Shown piece after piece: positions 45,701 to 51,630 of a stretch of DNA of 64,000 bases. A model generated the notes under the pieces. It was given only the letters and a program-made list of their open reading frames with translations, was not told where the DNA came from and ran no database searches. Positions within the stretch are counted from its first letter, which is position 1. Every line of letters begins with the position of its first letter. Source of the DNA: Mesorhizobium sp. AR10 (GTDB taxonomy: Bacteria; Pseudomonadota; Alphaproteobacteria; Rhizobiales; Rhizobiaceae); the NCBI RefSeq assembly GCF_024746795.1, contig NZ_CP080524.1, forward strand, positions 5,744,001 to 5,808,000, read 5' to 3'. Position numbers and translations under genes: made by a program.

Positions 45701-45777
45701 GCGACTTCGCCCGCCTGTTCGGACCGGCCGGGATGATCGACTCCTTCATTAACGACCAACCTGATCAGCTATGTTGA
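42745..45777 (+). CDS. tssM: T6SS membrane-complex protein TssM (first copy), truncated by a frameshift
   Basis: This is an IcmF-type inner-membrane protein, 1010 aa as read, against 1177 aa for the second copy. It has two N-terminal helices (~5-30 and ~50-70) and a cytoplasmic NTPase domain with Walker A GPPATGKTT at ~134. A third helix lies at ~440-460, followed by the long periplasmic region. The frame breaks after FARLFGPAGMIDSFIND: one extra C in the CC at 45756-45757 leads to a stop at 45775-45777. From 45758 the correct frame resumes and runs to 46285. Removing one base would restore about 1179 aa. It could be a true mutation or a sequencing error. The missing tip includes the expected TssJ-binding region. 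Confidence 0.9.
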   Translation: MFILRFLWAVLTSRFLWTLIGLTLLSLIIWVFGPIVRVGASEPFASETVRIVIIALLVIFWLIWLIVAQRRAIRANRMFVAEISAPVEEKRLSPGEENVAAVGAKFQDVMVELKRRKLGGRKFLREMPWYVIVGPPATGKTTALRQSGLNFPIDLTDDLQGVGGTRNCDWFFSEHAVLIDTAGRYVQQESQPDVDAAEWLGFLDLLKKHRGRRALNGVIVALSIDALSEGDEAIKAHGRKIRRRLAELEERLEIRLPVYLMLTKADLIKGFEAFFGGLSTTAREQVWGTTFALDARVDAATIAREISTLSTELERRLVPRLEDEDKLAERAEIFRFPAQLQSLSEPIQVLVEAMFGESRYEEAAWLRGLYLTSATQEGAPIDRLTAALASSFGLPARRSMPAQRFEKRSFFLKNLLTEVIFKEAGLGTFDPLAQRRRAWIWRGAAAACATAAVLAGAVFTWSYFDNRNAITAQASQFVELQAPLTAAAANPASVEQPAIDGALTAMAEVANARTAPPSSGQDLLGPSASAELLRSQADTYDRALRNVLEPRMVALLEATMWRQIRDPDFMLGALKTYRMMTGLSQMDPDFVQNWWVNDLPEFAPAAPFPTADAEEHQLAAIRRMAVDDSYTAPDQALVAEALKTVCTISLPARAYKQLLADPAVAELKEWVPANFAGPNGSKVFARQSDKTLRTGISGAFTYAGFHDAILDRVEDVAAQAALDRAVFAGGCSENSETSVPALSEDILKLYYEDYIAQWDSFLRDMRLAPLSDLNVASENLKDLSSADSALKRLVTAVVQETELTRSDEEPEGDDKAKKKGGSKLLSKLGKVGKLVKTGAKLLPRAGGADAVDLTGTLVAEHFKPLKGAIAEVDGQPPALDAAVVALTALSNVLQTVTANPDPQDAIKKQGGLAELTGAVARQAQILPDPIDDWLGGIAGDTSGLTQKAVASELNAIWRADILPFCQAALNDRYPFSPDSAVDVNVRDFARLFGPAGMIDSFINDQPDQLC

Positions 45778-46285
45778 CACCTCGGCCCAGCCGTGGAAAT
45801 GGCGCGCCGATTTCGGTCTGGACCCGTCCGCGCTTGCCGCCTTCGAGCAGGCCAGGCGGATCCGCGACGATCTGTTTCCCGGCGGTACCGGCCCGGTGAT
45901 GAGCTTTACGCTCGAACCGAAGGACCTGTCTCCGAACGTCACGCGCGTGACGCTCAATCTGGATGGCCAGAACCTCGTCTACTTCAACAACGCGACGCGG
46001 CCGCAGCCGATGACCTGGCCCGGCAAGGACGGCACCGGCGTCATCTCGCTCGCCTTCCAGCCGATCGACGGCTCACCCGAAGTCATGCTCAACGAGACCG
46101 GCAGCTGGGCCTGGCTGAGGATGTTGCGCGGCGGTCGTTTCACCGGCACTTCGCTCACCGATGTCTTCAGCCTGCGATTGGGGACGAAGGGCCTTTACGC
46201 CGATTTCCAGTTGCGCGCCGCAAGCGTCGAGAATCCCTACAACCTCCAGATGTTCAAGAAGTTCTCATGTCCGCCGCAGATATGA
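45758..46285 (+). pseudogene. tssM: Displaced C-terminal part of the frameshifted TssM
   Basis: This open segment in the +1 phase continues the tssM reading frame beyond the break: NLISYVDTSAQPWKWRADFG, then VTRVTLNLDGQNLVYFNN and a C-terminal NPYNLQMFKKFSCPP. It aligns by eye with the end of the second TssM (NLASLVDMSTQDWDWKQDTR ... LSGFSCPKAF). It has no good ribosome site; the first ATG is at 45896. It is therefore the severed tail of the upstream gene, not an independent gene. tagF overlaps its last 19 bases. Confidence 0.88.
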
Positions 46286-46809
46286 TCCTGCCTGGCTTCT
46301 ACGGCAAAATGCCCGCCACCGGCGATTTCGTCACGCGGCGGCTGCCAGGAGACTTCGTGCGCATCTGGGACCGCTGGCTGGCGGAGCATATCGTCCCGCT
46401 GTTCGGCCAGAAATTCTGGCCGCCCGCCACCGCGCTGCGCTTTCTGGCCGGTCCGAATTCCTTCGGTGCGTCGGCAGGCATCATCCTGCAGAGTGCCGAC
46501 AGAGTTGGCCGGCAATTCCCCTTGAGCGTCGTCGCACAGCTTCCTGAAGCACCCGTCAAGCTGGCCTACGCCGAGGCGTGGTTTTCCAGCATCGAGGAAG
46601 CGGCCATCGCCGCCCAGCACGGCGAACTGACGCCGGACGATCTGGACGCCGCACTTACCACACTGCCGGTGCCGACTATCGAGCCGGGTGAAGAGCTGAT
46701 CAGCGACATGGTGATGTGGACTGCGTACTCCGACATTTTCGATATCGATCCGCAGTCGCCGCAAGCGACGGTGGAACAAATCCTCGCCGCCAGCTGGGAG
46801 ACCAGCTGA
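46267..46809 (+). CDS. tagF: T6SS accessory/regulatory protein TagF
   Basis: This is a 180-aa cytosolic protein of the TagF family (DUF2094), with PGFYGKMPATGDFVTRRLPG at the start and FLAGPNSFGASAGIILQSAD plus a GRQFPLSVV motif later. TagF is a post-translational repressor of T6SS assembly in Pseudomonas and Agrobacterium. In Agrobacterium it is fused to PppA, whereas here the phosphatase is separate. The ATG at 46267 lies within the tssM tail, and its stop overlaps the DUF2169 start (TGATG). Confidence 0.92.
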   Translation: MSAADMILPGFYGKMPATGDFVTRRLPGDFVRIWDRWLAEHIVPLFGQKFWPPATALRFLAGPNSFGASAGIILQSADRVGRQFPLSVVAQLPEAPVKLAYAEAWFSSIEEAAIAAQHGELTPDDLDAALTTLPVPTIEPGEELISDMVMWTAYSDIFDIDPQSPQATVEQILAASWETS

Positions 46810-47912
46810 TGCAGATCTGGAACCAGATGGGCTATCCGCACCAATTCACCATGGGCATGGACAAGTCCGGCCATGAGTGGATCGTCGTGGTGGTCAAAGG
46901 CACATTCGACTTTCCCGCGACGCCCGGCGGACCGGTGCAAAAATCAGCGGAGCAGGTACCGCTGGTCATGGCCGACACACAGACCGGTGAACCCGGCTAT
47001 TCCGCCACATTGTGGGAAACCGATTTTGCCTTCCGCAAACCGCGTTGTGACGTCATCGCCAATGGCTTTGCCTACGCGCCAAATGGCAGACCAGCCGAGC
47101 GCGTGCCGGTCGGCATCAAGGTCGGCAATTGGTCGAAACTGTTCGAGGTCGTCGGCCACCGCGAATGGCGCGCCATCGGGCCAATGTTTACCGCCACGGC
47201 GCCACAGCCTTTCCTGCGCCTGCCGATCTCCTATGACGTCGCGTGGGGTGGCGTCGACAGACTGGATCCGGAAGACAAGCTGCCGGGAAGTTACAAATAC
47301 AACCCGGTCGGCACCGGCTGGTCGCGCACCAGGAACCAGAGGCTAATCCCAGGCCTGCGCCTGCCCAACACCCAGGCGGTTGGCGACGAAGTCCGCTCGC
47401 CCTTCGGCGACTACAAGCCGATGAGTTTCGGGCCGATGGGCCGCGGCTGGCCCGGCCGGATTGAGTATGGTGGCACCTATGACGACAACTGGGTGAAGAA
47501 CATCTTTCCGTTCCTGCCGCCGGACTTCGACGAACGTTATTTCCAGATGGCGCCAGCCGATCAGCAGATCGACCTGCCGCGCGGCGGCGAGGAGGTGCAA
47601 CTGGTTAATCTGACGCCCGAGGGGCGGGTGAGTTTCAGGTTGCCGGACACCGCGCTGCCGATGACGCTGTTCAAGGGTCGCGAGAAAGCGTTTGAGGGAA
47701 AAATTGTCGCCGACACGATCCTTTTCGATCCGGAAAACCGGCGCTTCTCATTGGTGTGGCGCGTGTCTAAGCGCATTCACAAAACCATCCTCGATTTCAG
47801 CGAATGTTGGGTCGGCCCGCCAACAGAATCGATGCTACGGGCGCGGGCCACCGGACGGATGTATATCCGCGCCAACGGCACCGCGCCGGAAACGGAGGGG
47901 GCGGAGGCATGA
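46809..47912 (+). CDS. DUF2169 domain protein, T6SS effector adaptor
   Basis: This is a 367-aa protein of the DUF2169 family. The opening has MDKSGHEWIVVVVKGTFDFP, followed by DFAFRKPRCDVIANGFAYAP and YDVAWGGVDRLDPE, all typical. DUF2169 genes sit next to vgrG/PAAR-type effector genes and are proposed chaperones that load effectors onto the spike. Here it begins a cassette coupled by stop/start overlaps on both sides (TGATG before, ATGA after) that ends in the DUF4150 effector and its partner. Confidence 0.9.
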   Translation: MQIWNQMGYPHQFTMGMDKSGHEWIVVVVKGTFDFPATPGGPVQKSAEQVPLVMADTQTGEPGYSATLWETDFAFRKPRCDVIANGFAYAPNGRPAERVPVGIKVGNWSKLFEVVGHREWRAIGPMFTATAPQPFLRLPISYDVAWGGVDRLDPEDKLPGSYKYNPVGTGWSRTRNQRLIPGLRLPNTQAVGDEVRSPFGDYKPMSFGPMGRGWPGRIEYGGTYDDNWVKNIFPFLPPDFDERYFQMAPADQQIDLPRGGEEVQLVNLTPEGRVSFRLPDTALPMTLFKGREKAFEGKIVADTILFDPENRRFSLVWRVSKRIHKTILDFSECWVGPPTESMLRARATGRMYIRANGTAPETEGAEA

Positions 47913-48931
47913 GCGCCAGCCTTGATATCATCTCGATCGGCATGGTCACAGCCGTCGGCCTTGATGCGTTATCGGCATGTGCGGCGATGCGGGCCAGGTT
48001 GGATGGATTTCAGGAGACTCGTTTTGTGTTGCCGAACGACGGCCGTCTGATCGGAGCCCCTGTGCCTTTGCCGCGGAATTGGATCGGCGAAAAGCGGATG
48101 GCTCACCTCGCCGCCGGGTCCATCGCCGAGGCGTTCGACGCGGTTCCAGAGGCGCGCGGCCAAACGGCGCTGATCCTCTGCCTGGCAGAGGAGAACAGGC
48201 CAGGCCGACCGGTTACCAATCCAGCAGCCCTGCTCGCCCGCATTGCTGAAATCGTGGAGGTCAAGCCTCACGCACGATCGCGTGTCGTCGCACATGGTCG
48301 TCCCTCCGGACACGTCGCGCTTGATCATGCACGGCGGCTTCTTGCCTCGGAAGAGGTCCCTTATGTGATGATTGCGGGGGTAGACAGCTATCTGACCTCG
48401 CAATCGGTCGCCCATTACCTCAATAATAACCGCATCCTCACTCCCGGAAATCCAAACGGATTCATTCCGGGCGAGGCCGCCGCTGCGGTTCTCTGCAGCC
48501 GAACCGGCAGCCAAGGGCTGCGGTTGTTTGGGGTTGGTCTTTCGCGGGAAAATGCGACAATTTACAATAGCCAAGACCTACCACTGCGCGGCGATGGAAT
48601 GACCGTGGCCTATCACGCGGCATTGCGGGAGACCGGGATCGAACTGAATCGCCTCGGTTATCGCATTGCCGATTTTATTGGCGAGCAATACTGGTTCAAG
48701 CAGAGCGCGCTTGCCAATTTGCGGTTGGTCAGAAACGGACGCGATTTTCAGGACGTTTGGTCACCAGGTGAATCGTTGGGCAATGTCGGCGCAGCTGTGG
48801 GGCCGTTGATGCTTGGGATGGCCAAGATGGCCGCACAGAAAGGTTATGCCGCCGGCAATTCTGTGCTGATTGAAGCATCTAATGACGCGGGCGCCTGTGG
48901 AGCGGCGGTGCTTGCTACAAGGGCAGCTTGA
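47909..48931 (+). CDS. Beta-ketoacyl-synthase-like (thiolase-fold) T6SS accessory protein
   Basis: This is a 340-aa protein with a thiolase-like fold: IISIGMVTAVGLDALSACAA at the start, GHVALDHARRLLASEEVPYV and MIAGVDSYLTSQ in the middle, NGFIPGEAAAAVLCSR, and a C-terminal SLGNVGAAVGPLMLGMA. The place where ketoacyl synthases carry the nucleophile (DTACSSG-type) reads HGRPSGHVAL, so no cysteine is available. It is probably non-catalytic. Such genes accompany DUF2169 and DUF4150 genes in T6SS cargo clusters, which implies a chaperone or adaptor role. It is coupled to its neighbours by 1-4-base overlaps. Confidence 0.8.
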   Translation: MSASLDIISIGMVTAVGLDALSACAAMRARLDGFQETRFVLPNDGRLIGAPVPLPRNWIGEKRMAHLAAGSIAEAFDAVPEARGQTALILCLAEENRPGRPVTNPAALLARIAEIVEVKPHARSRVVAHGRPSGHVALDHARRLLASEEVPYVMIAGVDSYLTSQSVAHYLNNNRILTPGNPNGFIPGEAAAAVLCSRTGSQGLRLFGVGLSRENATIYNSQDLPLRGDGMTVAYHAALRETGIELNRLGYRIADFIGEQYWFKQSALANLRLVRNGRDFQDVWSPGESLGNVGAAVGPLMLGMAKMAAQKGYAAGNSVLIEASNDAGACGAAVLATRAA

Positions 48932-49950
48932 TGGCGAACGTGTTCGCAAATGGGTTGGAAATCTCTGGCAAGTCAGTCGATGCAAAGACGATTGCCGCCT
49001 TTCCCGATGTTTGCTTCACCCCGCCTGAGAATCCAGCGACACCACCCGGCGTCCCAATCCCTTATCCCAGCTTCGGCATGGCTTCCGACACCGAGCAAGG
49101 AACAGGCACCGTTTTTATCGGCGGCAAGACAGTCAATATCAAGAACAAGTCCGACCTGTCAAAAACGTCGGGAACCGAAGCAGGTTGCGCCGCCAAGAAA
49201 GGCGTCATCACCTCAAAGAATACGGGCAAGGAGTATTTCAACTCTTGGTCAGGCGATGTGAAGTTTGACGGCGAGCCGGTCATTAGAATGACCGATCTCG
49301 CTACAAACAATCACGCATCGCCACCCGGGAACACGGTCACCTGGCCGCATATCGCCCAGATAAAGCCGAACAACATCGACTGCCAGTCGTTGCTCAACGA
49401 ATTCAAGATCACGCTTCACAAGCATTCCGAGAAGTCAGAAAACTGCGGGTGGACGAAGGAAAACCAGAACGAATCTGAACACATGTTTCAGAACGCGCTG
49501 GCGCAAAACAAGCGGGGCGGCGCGCCACGGTCCATCGAGGGAATGGGTAACTACAGCGCGGGCGGCGCTCCGTGCCTTTGCATGAAAGGCCCGGCAGCCG
49601 ATGACGATACGCCGCATGGCAAGAAAACCCGCAGGCAGGAGAAGTTCGCCGAGTCCTGCATTATTCGCGACGCGGCGGGCAACAAGGTTGGCGAAAAGCG
49701 TCCGAAGGTGAAGGATGCTGTTGCTTCGGAATTAAGCTCCATTCGAGAGTTTGACGAGACAATCAGCAAGATCGAAGACAAGAAAAAGCAAGACGACGTA
49801 ATGACCTGTCTCGAAGCCGTGATCTACGACTATCTGGAGCGCTGCACCGGCAAAAAAAAGGAAGAGATTGCCGAACAACAATGCCGCGTGCCGGGCGGCG
49901 ACAAGATACCGAGGACGTCCACGCCAGATATTGGAGAAGTTGGAGTATGA
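48931..49950 (+). CDS. DUF4150 (PAAR-like) T6SS effector with unrecognised C-terminal domain
   Basis: This is a 339-aa protein. Residues 1-~145 form the DUF4150 PAAR-like spike-tip domain (AFPDVCFTPPENPATPPGVP, IPYPSFGMASDT, VKFDGEPVIRMTDLATNNHA). Residues ~150-339 are a Lys/Glu-rich domain I do not recognise, with H184 (ESEHMFQN), C215-x-C217 (APCLCM) and H229 (TPHG). These could form a metal site of an HNH-like nuclease, which is a speculative reading. It overlaps the preceding stop (TGATG) and the following beta-propeller gene (ATGA). Codon use here looks AT-richer than in the structural genes. It is the probable antibacterial toxin of the locus. Confidence 0.78.
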   Translation: MANVFANGLEISGKSVDAKTIAAFPDVCFTPPENPATPPGVPIPYPSFGMASDTEQGTGTVFIGGKTVNIKNKSDLSKTSGTEAGCAAKKGVITSKNTGKEYFNSWSGDVKFDGEPVIRMTDLATNNHASPPGNTVTWPHIAQIKPNNIDCQSLLNEFKITLHKHSEKSENCGWTKENQNESEHMFQNALAQNKRGGAPRSIEGMGNYSAGGAPCLCMKGPAADDDTPHGKKTRRQEKFAESCIIRDAAGNKVGEKRPKVKDAVASELSSIREFDETISKIEDKKKQDDVMTCLEAVIYDYLERCTGKKKEEIAEQQCRVPGGDKIPRTSTPDIGEVGV

Positions 49951-50813
49951 CCGACGATACCGAACGCTATATCAGCCCGGAAGGGTTCACCGTCGACTGC
50001 ACCTTGGTTCAAGCGGATAAAGGTACCGGCGTCTGGAATCTGATTGTTCAGATGGACGAAGGCCGCGAAGAAAAGCGGAGTCAAATCTTCCATACGCCGT
50101 CTGCCGCCGATGTGGAGCCGGTAATACTTCTCGACACCCACACATGGATCAGCTCCTTCTGGGTAGCTCCGTCGCGAACAATCTATGCATGTGACGGATT
50201 CAGCCTGTGGCGAGGATCCAACAACCAGTTCACCCAACAGCGCTTGTCTGACCGGATGATCTTCAAGGTTTGGGGGCTTGACGAGGCAACTGTATTTGTC
50301 CTCGGCGAGGAGGGTCTCGTCCTGCGTTCTCGCGGTGAGGCCTGGGAACAAATCTCGATACCGGATACAGTTCGTCTCTCGAACATCCACGGACTTTCGA
50401 GCAAGGAAATATTCGCAGTCGGCGAACGAGGTGCTTTCTGGCAATTGACGGGCGACATCTGGACGCAGATCGACATCAATACGAATGCGAATCTTCTGGG
50501 CGTGTACGTCGACGGCCCCGGCAGAGTCTATGTTTGCGGCGAAAACGGCATCTGCTTTCGCTACGAGTCGGGATCGATCGTCACCTTTGTAACGCAGCCC
50601 CGTAGGTATACAAGCGTGGTTCGTTTTCGTGACAACATCTACTTTGGCGCGTCAGGGCAAGGCGTGGATATTCTCCAAGGGCAAGAGGTCATTCCATTCA
50701 AGCCAAACGTCTTTGGCCAGCGCTTATCCGCTGGCGATAACCTTTGGTCATGTGGGCACAACGCATTTTTTCGGTTTGATGGAAATGGCTGGTATAGAAA
50801 GTCATTCAAATAG
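49947..50813 (+). CDS. Beta-propeller protein, candidate immunity protein
   Basis: This is a 288-aa protein without a signal peptide or membrane segment. Repeats of roughly 40 residues are visible, each with a VxxxGExG-type turn and an aromatic: VFVLGEEGLVLRS, IFAVGERGAFWQL, VYVCGENGICFRY, IYFGASGQGVDIL. This fits a beta-propeller. It overlaps the effector stop by four bases and is the last gene of the cassette, the usual immunity position. Function is inferred from position only. It converges on the truncated TIGR02270 gene 43 bases away. Confidence 0.68.
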   Translation: MTDDTERYISPEGFTVDCTLVQADKGTGVWNLIVQMDEGREEKRSQIFHTPSAADVEPVILLDTHTWISSFWVAPSRTIYACDGFSLWRGSNNQFTQQRLSDRMIFKVWGLDEATVFVLGEEGLVLRSRGEAWEQISIPDTVRLSNIHGLSSKEIFAVGERGAFWQLTGDIWTQIDINTNANLLGVYVDGPGRVYVCGENGICFRYESGSIVTFVTQPRRYTSVVRFRDNIYFGASGQGVDILQGQEVIPFKPNVFGQRLSAGDNLWSCGHNAFFRFDGNGWYRKSFK

Positions 50814-50856
50814 GTTGTGACGATAGGCCCGCAGGCAAAATACGACGTTCGCGATA

Positions 50857-51198
50857 CTATCGCGTCGGCAAAGTCTTGGCCAAGTATGATCTCACTTTGT
50901 CCAAATCGAGATCGACGATTCGCATCGACGATTTATGGCTCAGCATTCTGACCACAAAAAGCTCACCCGCCTCGGAGTATTCTCGGTAGCGTTCTTCTGC
51001 GATCTCGCGTCCGACGCTTCCCGCAACGCGCAACCCGTCGAGATGGGCTTCTAGTTGTTCTATCAGTCGCGCAAGCCGCACGACGTCGAGCTCCGGATTC
51101 TCTTGCGGATTCAGCAGATGGCGGTCGTAAACCATCCACAAGAACGCTGCTTGCTCGGCATGCTGGCGCACAATCTCCCGAAGCATCAGCGGCGGCAT
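50857..51198 (-). CDS. Truncated TIGR02270-like T6SS-associated protein
   Basis: This 113-aa ORF overlaps the DUF6484 stop (TGATG). Its opening, QHAEQAAFLWMVYDRHLL followed by LARLIEQLEAHLDGLRVAG, matches my recollection of the start of TIGR02270 proteins. Those are about 400-aa HEAT-repeat proteins encoded next to vgrG in T6SS loci. Only the first quarter remains: the frame stops at 50857 and the convergent beta-propeller gene begins to be read 43 bases further on. It is either a remnant left by exchange of the effector cassette or a short derivative. Confidence 0.6.
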   Translation of the reverse strand: MPPLMLREIVRQHAEQAAFLWMVYDRHLLNPQENPELDVVRLARLIEQLEAHLDGLRVAGSVGREIAEERYREYSEAGELFVVRMLSHKSSMRIVDLDLDKVRSYLAKTLPTR

Positions 51199-51623
51199 CA
51201 GTTTAGATTTATCGAGCCGCCGCGGATTCGGTTCGCAGCACTGGCGTGGCTGGTTAGGTAGGTGCCGCGAATGGTGATATGACCATCTTTCTCCATGATG
51301 ATCGTCGCTTTACCGCAACGCAATTCTATTCGTTCTTCGCCCACGATTCGAACCATCTCACCGTCGCGGACCACATGTGGCGTCGATGACCTGCGGACCG
51401 GCTCCACTATCCTACCAACAATCAACGGCCGCAGTGGATTGCCCTCCTGAAAGAGCAGTGCAACTTCTGCACCTATCATCGCCGAGTTCAGTTCGGCCAG
51501 GCTGCGAGCGGAAACCGCCGTTTCTTGCGGATTGCCAGGAAAGACTACGAGTGGCAAACCCGCGTCAAAGCCGATCAACATCCCGATCACGACGCCCTCG
51601 ATCCGTTCTAACACTTCTGCCAT
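51198..51623 (-). CDS. DUF6484 domain protein downstream of vgrG
   Basis: This is a 141-aa protein. An N-terminal SH3/OB-like part (GVVIGMLIGFDAGLPLVVFP) has the DUF6484-type AEVALLFQEGNPLRPLIVGRI. A short beta tail follows (GEERIELRCGKATIIMEKDG) that resembles the end of VgrG needles. The start at 51623 lies seven bases after the vgrG stop. DUF6484 proteins accompany VgrG and may cap the spike or help load cargo. Confidence 0.82.
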   Translation of the reverse strand: MAEVLERIEGVVIGMLIGFDAGLPLVVFPGNPQETAVSARSLAELNSAMIGAEVALLFQEGNPLRPLIVGRIVEPVRRSSTPHVVRDGEMVRIVGEERIELRCGKATIIMEKDGHITIRGTYLTSHASAANRIRGGSINLN

Positions 51624-51630
51624 AACGCCC

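Noticed and set aside
45751..45777. Programmed ribosomal frameshift in tssM1
   Set aside because: The site GAC CAA CCT has no slippery heptamer or evident stimulatory structure, and the second TssM needs none; mutation or sequencing error is simpler.
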